A stretch of 13,844 nt of DNA from CAG-791 sp045130475 (GCA_045130475.1 JBGUPU010000049.1:1-13844), one strand, 5' to 3'; numbered from the stretch's first letter, positions 1 through 6,432 are shown. Made by a program: numbers and translations. Notes: generated from the sequence alone by a model not told the origin.

Positions 1-3
1 TAT

Positions 4-86
4 GCAGCTATGGCGGAATTGGCAGACGCGGCAGATTTAGGTTCTGTTGGGCAACCCCCGTGCAGGTTCAAGTCCTGTTAGCTGCA
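4..86 (+). tRNA. tRNA-Leu (anticodon UAG)
   Basis: Cloverleaf read by eye. The 7-bp acceptor stem pairs 4-10 (GCAGCTA) with 79-85 (TAGCTGC), with A86 as discriminator. The anticodon stem pairs 31-35 with 43-47 around a seven-base loop with TAG at 38-40, reading CUA leucine codons. A long class II variable arm (about 48-61, TGGG/CCCC) is typical of tRNA-Leu. The T-arm is 62-78 with loop TTCAAGT. CCA is not encoded. Seven T residues follow the acceptor stem directly (87-93), with another T-run at 98-102, so the T-arm/acceptor hairpin plus U-tract could end transcription. It is convergent with the protein genes. Other tRNA genes may precede it outside the window. Confidence 0.96.
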
Positions 87-116
87 TTTTTTTGTCCTTT
101 TTAACCATTCGGATAA

Positions 117-185
117 TAAATGAAGCACCCCTGCATGGCTTTGTCACATAAGTAATGACATTTCCCTGCAAAGGGTGCTTATTTA
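117..185. repeat. 69-bp palindromic element, possible bidirectional terminator or MITE-like remnant
   Basis: Outer arms TAAAT-G-AAGCACCC (117-130) and GGGTGCTTATTTA (173-185) are complementary over 13 bp apart from one bulged base, G122. Inside is a second stem, TGTCA (142-146) with TGACA (156-160), around a nine-base loop. The 7-mer CCCTGCA also occurs twice in direct orientation (129-135, 164-170). It lies between a + strand tRNA and - strand genes, a position where bidirectional terminators are common, but the flanking T-runs are weak on both strands. A small mobile palindrome is the alternative. Confidence 0.6.
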
Positions 186-207
186 GGTTCAGAATTTGTC
201 AAAACTG

Positions 208-376
208 TTGAGCACTCGGATGAACGCAATTCGCCATGCCGACAGGCTCGCAAACGCTTCGCTTTTTGCTCAGCTCCGAAGGAGATGGTGCTGTCGCGGC
301 ATTCGCCGTATACGTCCAAATAACAACACTGTCTCTTTCGAGCAAGCTCGAAGCGCCCGTGTTTTTATTTGTCCGT
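208..376. repeat. Tandem repeat copy 1 (169 bp), two nested hairpins
   Basis: This unit is repeated immediately downstream at 377-527 with near identity. Hairpin I pairs ATGCCGACAG (236-245) with CTGTCGCGGCAT (291-302), 10 bp with a two-base bulge. Hairpin II pairs CAAATAACAACAC (317-329) with GTGTTTTTATTTG (359-371), 12 of 13 positions, and encloses a perfect TTCGAGC/GCTCGAA stem. Copy 1 carries 18 bases (about 272-289, AGCTCCGAAGGAGATGGT) absent from copy 2. Several frames are open across the unit on both strands, but there is no ribosome binding site or recognisable protein, so I read it as non-coding and REP-like. Confidence 0.85.
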
Positions 377-527
377 TTGAACACTCGGATGAACGCAATG
401 CGCCATGCCGACAGGCTCGCAAACGCTTCGCTTTTTGCTCGCTGTCGCGGCATTCGCCGTATACGTCCAAATAACAACACTGTCTCTTTCGAGCGAGCTC
501 GAAGCGCCCGTGTTTTTATTTGTCCGT
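377..527. repeat. Tandem repeat copy 2 (151 bp), overlaps the MFS gene 3' end
   Basis: Direct repeat of 208-376 lacking its 18-base segment, with a few substitutions (for example T231 versus G400). Hairpin I is 405-414 with 442-453. Hairpin II is 468-480 with 510-522, and its inner stem TTCGAGC/GCTCGAA is 488-494 with 497-503. The repeat boundary at 527 falls inside the MFS reading frame, so the last three codons and the TAA stop (516-518) of that gene lie in repeat sequence, with the stop inside the outer arm of hairpin II. Confidence 0.85.
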
Positions 528-1733
528 GCATGGCTCATTGCTTACGCGCAGGTTTACAGCGGCGGCTGCCACCATGAGGGCCGAGAAGACCAGGAGGGTG
601 GACATGCCGGTGTGCATGCCGGCCGAATTGGCCACGATGCCGATGATCGCAGGAGCCACGATGGCGCCCATGCTGGTCATGAATACGAAGAAGCCCATGC
701 AGACCGGGTATCTGGAGAAGATATCTCCCGCGTTGGAAACAGAGGTTCCGAACATTCCAGACATGCCCAGGCCGATTCCCGCGGTCGCTATGATCAGTCC
801 GATGGGCGAACTGCTCTGAAGCAGCATGACCATAAAGACCGTAGTGATCACTGTCAGGGCCAGGATCATATGACGGGGGCTGAATTTTGCGGCGGCAAGG
901 GAACAGAGGAGTCTGCCCGCCATGAGAGCCATCCAGAGAACAGAGGTGGTAAACTGTGCCAGAGAGGCTTCCATGAGGCCGGTATCCACCAGGAAGCTGG
1001 TCATCCAGCCCATAAAGGATGCCTCAACGGCCTGATAGAAGAAGCAGATGATGACCGTAACCCAGAAAAGCTTCTCCAGGAAAAAGCCGTAGTCAACCTT
1101 CTTTTTCCTGCTGTCTTCTGCCCCGTCAGCTGCAGGATCCGAAGCATCAGAAGTCTCAAGGTCCTTGTCCGAAAAACCTGCCAGGAACAGGAACACAAGG
1201 GAGGCTGCACAGCAGATGCATCCGATCGTCACTGCCATACGCCAGCCGGAGACCGCGAGGGCGATCAGGGGCGCAATGACGGCACCTGCGGCAAAGCAGG
1301 CATGCAGGATATTGAGAGGTCCCGCATTTCCCTCGCTGTAGATATTCATCAGAAGGTTGTTGTAGTTTGTGATACCGCCCTTTCCGATACCGATCAGGAA
1401 CATGGCGATCAGGAGCCAGACCGGATTCCCGCTGATCAGCAGCATGACAAAGCCCAGAGTCACTGAAAACTGGATCAGAATGAAGGACTTCTTGATTCCC
1501 AGCATCAGGGGCAGATAGCCTGCAAGCAGGCCCGCCAGAACATAGCCCACCGACTGGACCGACAGGAGGGCTCCGCCGACCTGATAGGAAAGCGCGTAGT
1601 CCGCCTTGAGATCCGGCAGGATCGCTCCCAGCATGATCAGGACCAGGCCCAGGGACATGTAGGCGTAGAACAGGTTCAGTACTACCCCCAGTTTTCTCTT
1701 GCCAAGAGATGCAAAAAAGCCTTTTTTCTCCAT
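516..1733 (-). CDS. MFS permease, fucose permease/FHS-like
   Basis: A 405-residue polytopic membrane protein with about 12 hydrophobic segments, the usual MFS length. A cytoplasmic loop rich in charged residues (about 188-212) separates the two six-helix halves. LNILHACFAAGA (140-151) in helix 5 and YQAVEASFMGWMTSFL (233-248) in helix 7 resemble signature stretches of the fucose permease/FHS branch, which moves sugars or related small solutes by proton symport; the substrate cannot be read. The ATG at 1733 is preceded by a G-rich Shine-Dalgarno stretch (GGGGGG, 8-nt spacing). The gene follows the phosphatase gene by 171 bp. Oddity: the final residues Thr-Asp-Lys and the stop codon come from the tandem repeat, so the native C-terminus was replaced just after helix 12. 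The core appears intact. Confidence 0.85.
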   Translation of the reverse strand: MEKKGFFASLGKRKLGVVLNLFYAYMSLGLVLIMLGAILPDLKADYALSYQVGGALLSVQSVGYVLAGLLAGYLPLMLGIKKSFILIQFSVTLGFVMLLISGNPVWLLIAMFLIGIGKGGITNYNNLLMNIYSEGNAGPLNILHACFAAGAVIAPLIALAVSGWRMAVTIGCICCAASLVFLFLAGFSDKDLETSDASDPAADGAEDSRKKKVDYGFFLEKLFWVTVIICFFYQAVEASFMGWMTSFLVDTGLMEASLAQFTTSVLWMALMAGRLLCSLAAAKFSPRHMILALTVITTVFMVMLLQSSSPIGLIIATAGIGLGMSGMFGTSVSNAGDIFSRYPVCMGFFVFMTSMGAIVAPAIIGIVANSAGMHTGMSTLLVFSALMVAAAAVNLRVSNEPCTDK

Positions 1734-1802
1734 ATTTTTATCCCCCCACTCCTAAGCTTCTTTCAGGATCCGCTCACCCCCCGCACGGTGTATAAACAAA
1801 AG

Positions 1803-1845
1803 CTGTCTGCGGAACCTGATCAATGATGACTGAATCTGTCTGCGG
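1803..1845 (-). promoter_or_regulatory. Direct 10-bp repeat upstream of the MFS gene, possible operator
   Basis: CTGTCTGCGG occurs at 1803-1812 and again at 1836-1845 on the + strand (CCGCAGACAG on the coding strand). The 33-bp spacing is about three helical turns, as expected for two protein dimers on one DNA face. It lies 70-115 bp ahead of the MFS start. No convincing sigma-A promoter could be placed beside it: TATACA-like bases near the repeat have only a weak -35 partner. Confidence 0.3.
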
Positions 1846-1904
1846 GAAAATATCAGCACAACAGTATTTTACAATCAATTTTTTAGAATAAATCAAGACG
1901 GAAA

Positions 1905-4052
1905 TCAACCCTTGTACTCGATGCAGAGCATGGTGAGATCGTCAAACTGTTCCGTCTCTTTCACAAAGACATCCACTTCATCTTTCACACCGTTCAGCAT
2001 CTGCATGGGTGAAGAGTAATCCCTGCTGTTGAGCGCATCCAGCGCCCTCTGTATTCCGAACATCTTATTGTCCGGATCCGTTGCCTCCGTGAGACCGTCC
2101 GTATAGACAAAGAGCTTTGCTCCCGGCTGAAGCAGGATCTCATATTCTTTGTACTTGATGCCTTCCATGGCGCCGAGGACAAACCCATGCCTGTCCTTGA
2201 ATAATTCAAAACGGCCGCCCGGCTGCATCAGGAAAGGATATTCATGGCCGGCGTTCGCAGCCGTCAGTTTTCCTGTCGAAATCTCCAGGATTCCGATCCA
2301 GACAGTGACGAACATTTCCTCGGGATTGTTGGCGCAGATCGCCTCATTGGTCCTGGACAGGATCTCAGAGACGGAAGAACACATTTTAGCATAGTTCTGC
2401 AGCATCATTTTCGAGATCATCATGAACAGGGCAGCCGGCACGCCTTTTCCGGATACATCTGCAATCTCGATGCACAGGTGGTCATCGTCGATCATGAAGA
2501 AATCATAGAAGTCTCCGCCGACCTGTCTTGCCGGGTTCATCGAAGCAAAAATGTCAAATTCAGGCCGGTTGGGATAAGGAGGAAAAATGCTGGGAAGCAT
2601 CGATGTCTGGATCCTCGCCGACAGGTCCAGCTCCGTTTCGATCCTATGCCTCTCGGATGTGATGACCTGAATATCATGAATATATTCTTTCATCCTCTCA
2701 GTCAGAGACTGGAAGGAATTCGCCAGTGTCTCGATCTCGTCTCCCGTTTCCGGATTCCAGTTGAAGTCAAGATTTTCTCCATCTGTTTTCTTCACTTCAT
2801 TTGTGAGGGTCTGCAGCGGATCAATGATCCGTTTTGAAAGCCTGTAGGCCATCCTCGCCGCAGCTGCGATTGCCACGATACTCATGAAGATTGCAATGAG
2901 GAAGTATTTTTGGATAAAGCTTGAGGCGTCAGAGATCGCCTGCTCCGAAATCCGGCTCAGGCCATCCTGAAGTTCGGCAGTGGGCCTCTCAACTTCCTCC
3001 TGGGGAAGGACGATCAGCAGCGACCATCCCACCGTCTCCATGGGCGCATAAGCAACATACTCTTTGACACCGTCAAGCTCAACAAGCTCAACGCCCCGCT
3101 CACGCACAACAGCCTTGTTTACGAGTGCGGCAAACGCCTCGCTGGAAGAAGTGCGGACATCCTCGCCGCCGGAAGAGGCGACCAATGTACCATCCTCAAA
3201 AGTTGAAAAAAGCACCTGCCCGTACTGATTGATAATGCAGGCATCGCCTTCCTCTCCAAGTTCAACTTCCTGTACCAGCGTTTCGATGTCATCGAGATAC
3301 ATTCCTGCCCCCGCGACACCCATCAGGGTTCCGTCCAGGTAAACAGGAACGCCGCACATGATGCCGCGCCGGGGCGTATGGGAGTCCGCTGTAACAGGTG
3401 TAAAGTACGCACCCCCGGCTTCTTTTGCTCCCTGATACCAGGGGCGCTCTCTGGCATCAAAAGGCATAATCTTCCCATTTTCATCAAACTTTTTCCCGGA
3501 AATGAAATCGGACATGACGACCATCCCGCTCTCAGTGGCGACATAGATGGATGCTATGCTTTCATTTTTTTCATTCAGAACATACAGCATATCCTGGACA
3601 TTTCCAAGAAGTCCCTGCTCTTTTACGATCGCCTCGTCCTCCGGGTCAACCCCTGGCGCATACAGGGTCTGGATAGAAAGCTGACCATCATTTTCTGTCT
3701 TAGGAAGGGGCGTCTCTCTTGCAGGATACTGGTCCGGGTCGGCATACAGCCTCTCTGCGGACGATGCGAGAATGCGCACTGCCTGCTCATATCCGGAGAA
3801 CACATTGTTTGCAATGTCTGCCTTATTATCCGCCAGCTCCTGCAGACGGACCTGGGAAAGCTCATCCATGGAGGAGGAAGACATCTCAATGGATGTCTTA
3901 CTCATCTCTTTATTCGAATCATGGAGCATGTTTGCAATTTTGCCCATATTGAAGAAAAACATTGCGGATATACATATGAGCATGACCACGACAACCGAAA
4001 TGATCGCTGTGAACATTTTTGATCTGAGAGATCTGTTCTTCGTTTTCTGCAT
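1905..4052 (-). CDS. Membrane receptor phosphatase: dCache-HAMP-PP2C (RsbU/SpoIIE type)
   Basis: A 715-residue signalling phosphatase that would dephosphorylate a phospho-Ser/Thr protein, classically an anti-sigma antagonist (STAS) protein. It has an N-terminal TM helix (about 15-35), an extracytoplasmic double-Cache-like sensor (about 40-350, with RERPWY at 201-206), a second TM helix (383-400), a HAMP linker (about 401-460) and a PP2C/SpoIIE domain (about 480-715). Catalytic motifs are intact: GGDFYD (512-517), DVSGKGVPAALFM (532-544), NAGHEYP (600-606), YTDGLTEA (650-657) and DDLTML (704-709), giving the metal-binding Asp residues. I chose the ATG at 4052 because GGAG sits 6 nt upstream; an in-frame TTG four codons earlier (4064) overlaps that site. 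It follows the ATPase-GNAT gene by 137 bp and is probably co-transcribed. Function is certain at family level; ligand and target are unknown. Confidence 0.93.
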   Translation of the reverse strand: MQKTKNRSLRSKMFTAIISVVVVMLICISAMFFFNMGKIANMLHDSNKEMSKTSIEMSSSSMDELSQVRLQELADNKADIANNVFSGYEQAVRILASSAERLYADPDQYPARETPLPKTENDGQLSIQTLYAPGVDPEDEAIVKEQGLLGNVQDMLYVLNEKNESIASIYVATESGMVVMSDFISGKKFDENGKIMPFDARERPWYQGAKEAGGAYFTPVTADSHTPRRGIMCGVPVYLDGTLMGVAGAGMYLDDIETLVQEVELGEEGDACIINQYGQVLFSTFEDGTLVASSGGEDVRTSSSEAFAALVNKAVVRERGVELVELDGVKEYVAYAPMETVGWSLLIVLPQEEVERPTAELQDGLSRISEQAISDASSFIQKYFLIAIFMSIVAIAAAARMAYRLSKRIIDPLQTLTNEVKKTDGENLDFNWNPETGDEIETLANSFQSLTERMKEYIHDIQVITSERHRIETELDLSARIQTSMLPSIFPPYPNRPEFDIFASMNPARQVGGDFYDFFMIDDDHLCIEIADVSGKGVPAALFMMISKMMLQNYAKMCSSVSEILSRTNEAICANNPEEMFVTVWIGILEISTGKLTAANAGHEYPFLMQPGGRFELFKDRHGFVLGAMEGIKYKEYEILLQPGAKLFVYTDGLTEATDPDNKMFGIQRALDALNSRDYSSPMQMLNGVKDEVDVFVKETEQFDDLTMLCIEYKG

Positions 4053-4074
4053 ATCTGACTCCAATCAACTACCT

Positions 4075-4092
4075 TCAGGACTTCATTCCTGA
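4075..4092 (-). other. Small hairpin ahead of the phosphatase ribosome binding site
   Basis: TCAGGA (4075-4080) pairs with TCCTGA (4087-4092) around a six-base loop. It ends about 14 nt upstream (in transcript sense) of the GGAG of the phosphatase gene. It is one of three hairpins in the spacer. Confidence 0.4.
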
Positions 4093-4100
4093 CGGAGGTT

Positions 4101-4190
4101 TCTTCCTGATAGATCTTTTGGCAGGATCTTTCTTCCTGCCGGAACAGCCGGCAGTATTTCACTTCCTGACGGATCTTGCAGCGGGATCAT
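4101..4190. repeat. Three degenerate 30-bp tandem repeats between the ATPase-GNAT and phosphatase genes
   Basis: CTTCCTG recurs at exact 30-bp intervals (4102, 4132 and 4162), with a related TTCCTG at 4086. Units 4101-4130 and 4161-4190 also share GATCTT and GGATC at matching positions; the middle unit is more divergent. The array fills the spacer and ends at the stop codon of the upstream gene (4190-4192). Confidence 0.5.
4120..4153 (-). other. Two mutually exclusive hairpins in the intercistronic spacer
   Basis: GGCAGGA (4120-4126) pairs with TCCTGCC (4134-4140) around a seven-base loop. TGCCGG (4137-4142) pairs with CCGGCA (4148-4153) around a five-base loop. Both use bases 4137-4140, so only one can form at a time. 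Neither is followed by a U-tract on the coding strand, so neither is a simple terminator. Processing or differential expression of the two genes is possible. Confidence 0.4.
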
Positions 4191-5593
4191 TATTCTTCAT
4201 CATCCATCCCGTTTATTCTATACAGACTGTCAAGCATTTTCTGATAATCCGGCTCTGCCACAAGTCCGCTCCTGTCAATCGCCCGGCCCCTCAGATGCTG
4301 CAGCAGCAGATAATCATTTGACTTGCTGCCCGGAAGGCATCCCGTAAAGATCAGCCCGCTTTCCCGCAGAAAGCGGTAACAGGAAGGGCATCCAGGATCG
4401 TTTACATTCAGATATACCATGATCACTTCGACCATTTCCGATTCTTCCCGGGTCAGAAGATCTTTCAAAACCTCTTCCATGTCACTTCCAACCTGGTCGA
4501 TTTTCACCTCCAGCCGCCTGGATAAGGTCTCGTAATTATAGCTTAAGGAGGTCTTCTCAGACGAATCCAGATGCCCTTTCTTCAATGCATAAGGCATCTT
4601 TTCCTTATCAAAGACATCCTCCACAAATTCTTCACATTCCTCGGGAAGATACAGGAGATGAACGGTTGCAATGTCATACACATGAACAGAAAAAGCCGCG
4701 CTCAGACGGGATTTCCCGTCCCCGTATTCACCGGCCACACTCGCTCCGAGCAGATGAAAATACATCCCGCACGGATAGAACCCGTTCTGTGTGGCAAGTC
4801 TCTGGGAAATAGGATGGAACATGGCAGGCATAGAGTAGAGGCCGTTGAGATCCCTCTCCTGTCCCAGGGTGACAACCGATTCGACAAGAGAGTCGGAAAT
4901 GTTCTTCCCCCTGACAGAGGGCTTGACGACCAGATTGCAGACTTCCATGATCCCGGGAAACCAATTATGTTCCTCGATCGCTATATGTCCTGCAACCTGA
5001 TGAAACTCATTCTCGGCAAGAACGGAAATATAGCGTCCGCTCTGCAGCATATCTCTGAATATGTCGACATTATACAATTCCTGATGAATATAATTATAGC
5101 CATAGGACGTGTAAATACACTGGATTGCATGAACAATATCCTCGTCCTCGTCTATTGTCGGGCGGCAGACAAACTCTGTGTTCTGCCATTCCTCCTCTTT
5201 TTCCGCGATGAAGGGGACTGCTGCAGTTCCCTCTTCCACGTTCAGCTTATAGCCAACTGTGATCCTCTGCCCGTCGACTCCAAGCTGCTCAAAAAAGAAG
5301 TAATCGACAAGCCCTCTTTTCAGGATCCTTTTCTGATAATCCGTCAGGACATAGGGAATTCCCCGGTCGGTAATACTGATCAGCAGCTTATCGACGTCCT
5401 TCTTTAATTCCAGAATGAGGAAAGGATCCTTAGGATTGGCTTCTTCCACTCTCACTTCAAGGATTGTCTCGATTACAAAGCAAGCTTTATGTGCCTGGCG
5501 TTCTGTCACGCCGTAGTTCACTGCAATCCTGGACAGATACAGCGCAGTGTCCGGGATCAGAGCCGGGTCACACAGCATTCTCAAGCGTATCAC
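4190..5593 (-). CDS. RsbW-like ATPase domain fused to GNAT-like acetyltransferase domains
   Basis: A 467-residue soluble protein with no TM segment. Residues 1-120 resemble the GHKL ATPase fold of anti-sigma kinases: an N-box-like helix (about 36-52), the G1-like DRGIP (76-80), and a C-terminal stretch RGLVDYFFFEQLGVDG (93-108) where RsbW proteins have their GLG lid. Residues about 140-290 look like a GNAT domain, with beta-4/alpha-3 VCNLVVKPSVRGKNISDSL (218-236). The C-terminal part (about 295-467) may be a second GNAT half, with NDPGCPSCYRFLRESGLIF (398-416) and GCLPGS (418-423). Motif residues are odd: Glu46 where the N-box Asn is expected, and RGKNIS where RxxGxG/A is expected. The GTG start at 5593 has AGGAG 8 nt upstream; the first ATG is 15 nt further in. 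The phosphatase gene downstream suggests one pathway. The domain reading is by eye and the partner is unknown. Confidence 0.72.
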   Translation of the reverse strand: MIRLRMLCDPALIPDTALYLSRIAVNYGVTERQAHKACFVIETILEVRVEEANPKDPFLILELKKDVDKLLISITDRGIPYVLTDYQKRILKRGLVDYFFFEQLGVDGQRITVGYKLNVEEGTAAVPFIAEKEEEWQNTEFVCRPTIDEDEDIVHAIQCIYTSYGYNYIHQELYNVDIFRDMLQSGRYISVLAENEFHQVAGHIAIEEHNWFPGIMEVCNLVVKPSVRGKNISDSLVESVVTLGQERDLNGLYSMPAMFHPISQRLATQNGFYPCGMYFHLLGASVAGEYGDGKSRLSAAFSVHVYDIATVHLLYLPEECEEFVEDVFDKEKMPYALKKGHLDSSEKTSLSYNYETLSRRLEVKIDQVGSDMEEVLKDLLTREESEMVEVIMVYLNVNDPGCPSCYRFLRESGLIFTGCLPGSKSNDYLLLQHLRGRAIDRSGLVAEPDYQKMLDSLYRINGMDDEE

Positions 5594-5710
5594 CGGTAAT
5601 ACTCCTTTTTCCGCATTTTGACGCGTTTTTTCTTGTCTTTATGAAACACTTTCTGCCTCTCCGTACACGCTGCCATCCTGTCCCTGCATAGCGCCTTATA
5701 ACGCGCGTCA

Positions 5711-5737
5711 CTTATATTTTAGATGAAATAAAGACAA
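5711..5737 (-). promoter_or_regulatory. Weak candidate promoter for the ATPase-GNAT/phosphatase unit
   Basis: On the coding strand TTGTCT (5732-5737) lies 15 bp ahead of TATAAG (5711-5716), in an A/T-rich stretch about 120 bp upstream of the GTG start and downstream of the terminator at 5783-5822. The spacer is shorter than the usual 17 bp, so this is only the best local candidate. The rest of the 287-bp gap 5594-5880 holds no gene that I can see. Confidence 0.25.
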
Positions 5738-5782
5738 CATGAAAGAAGAATATTCCTAAAATGCCATCCCTTTTTTCCAAGC

Positions 5783-5822
5783 AAAAATGTCCATACAGGT
5801 CTGTTCTCTGCCTGCATGAACA
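5783..5822 (-). terminator. Rho-independent terminator downstream of the VanZ-family gene
   Basis: On the - strand transcript TGTTCATGCAGG (5822-5811) pairs with CCTGTATGGACA (5799-5788) over 12 consecutive positions, two of them G-U wobbles, around an 11-base loop. A TTTTT tract follows directly (5787-5783). On the + strand the same hairpin is followed by six T residues (5823-5828), but the wobbles become A-C mismatches there, so the - strand is the better fit. It closes the unit ending with the VanZ-family gene, 59 bp after that stop codon. Confidence 0.8.
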
Positions 5823-5833
5823 TTTTTTCCTCT

Positions 5834-5856
5834 ATCACAAAATATAAGCTTGTGAT
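5834..5856. other. Perfect 7-bp inverted repeat between VanZ stop and terminator
   Basis: ATCACAA (5834-5840) and TTGTGAT (5850-5856) are perfect inverted repeats around a nine-base A/T-rich centre. No U-tract follows on the coding strand, so it is not a second terminator by itself. It could be a small operator or an RNA hairpin in the 3' UTR. Confidence 0.35.
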
Positions 5857-5880
5857 CAGTTCCCTGTTTTCCCTTTCAGA

Positions 5881-6432
5881 TCACCGGTGTCCTGCCTCGC
5901 GCGGACACTCCTGATCTGCAGTTTTTTCCGCATGCCTGCGGCACAGTCTGTCGGTGAGAAAAATCCCGGCAAAAACACCGCAGGCGTCGATCAGCACATC
6001 GCGGGCCTGCCCCGCGCGGCCGGGTACAAAGAGCTGATGGATCTCGTCGGTAACTGCATAGAGTGTGCCGATGATAAGAGGTACTCCGATGCGGACAGGA
6101 AAAGGCCCTGTACGGGGGTACAGGGCAGAGATATCTTTCCTTCCCGCCGCAAAGCCCGCAGGGAACCACGCCCCTGCTGTCAGCGTCAGAAGAAGGCCGA
6201 GTATGGTGTACTCGGCGAAATGCGCGCTTTTGCGCACCGGGAAGGAGAGCGATTCTTCGAGAGCCAGCTGTTCTTCCAAAGGCAGCTCCCCGAATCCGTC
6301 CACAAAGGTCTCACACAGGAATCTGCATATGGTCCCGCTCTGCGCATTGGACGCATCATCGTTCGCGCCTGACATCAAAAAGATCAGGACCATCCACAAC
6401 AGCGTCAGCACTGTCAGTATTATTTTATTCAT
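5881..6432 (-). CDS. VanZ-family membrane protein
   Basis: A 183-residue protein, the usual length for the family. It has an N-terminal TM helix (4-20), a second hydrophobic segment (about 76-96), a third (115-127) and a fourth (148-160). Conserved VanZ-family motifs are visible: RKSAHFAEY (67-75) and YAVTDEIHQLFVPGR (125-139), followed by DVLIDACG (145-152). VanZ gives low-level teicoplanin resistance in enterococci; most chromosomal relatives have no assigned role, so resistance should not be assumed. The ATG (6430-6432) lies inside the last codons of the upstream gene, an 8-nt overlap (6425-6432), with AGGGA 8 nt upstream. The overlap implies translational coupling. It is the last gene before the terminator at 5783-5822. 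Confidence 0.88.
   Translation of the reverse strand: MNKIILTVLTLLWMVLIFLMSGANDDASNAQSGTICRFLCETFVDGFGELPLEEQLALEESLSFPVRKSAHFAEYTILGLLLTLTAGAWFPAGFAAGRKDISALYPRTGPFPVRIGVPLIIGTLYAVTDEIHQLFVPGRAGQARDVLIDACGVFAGIFLTDRLCRRHAEKTADQECPREAGHR

Noticed and set aside
60..87. tRNA-Leu 3' end as a phage or island attachment site
   Set aside because: I found no second copy of the tRNA 3' end in the window and no integrase gene.
208..527. CRISPR array
   Set aside because: Only two units of about 150-170 bp with no short repeat/spacer alternation and no cas genes.
196..577. Overlapping open frames of 66-113 residues on both strands across the tandem repeat
   Set aside because: They arise from a stop-poor repeat read in several frames at once, have no ribosome binding sites and no recognisable protein; the sequence is better explained as paired hairpins.
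405..1466. 353-residue + strand open frame
   Set aside because: Antisense to the MFS gene; composition (His/Gly/Asp/Arg-rich, no domain) is that of a shadow frame, while the - strand gives a clear 12-TM transporter.
4053..4064. Upstream TTG start for the PP2C gene
   Set aside because: It overlaps the GGAG Shine-Dalgarno that is ideally spaced for the ATG at 4052.
4571..5407. 278-residue + strand frame
   Set aside because: Antisense to the ATPase-GNAT gene, with no ribosome binding site or domain.
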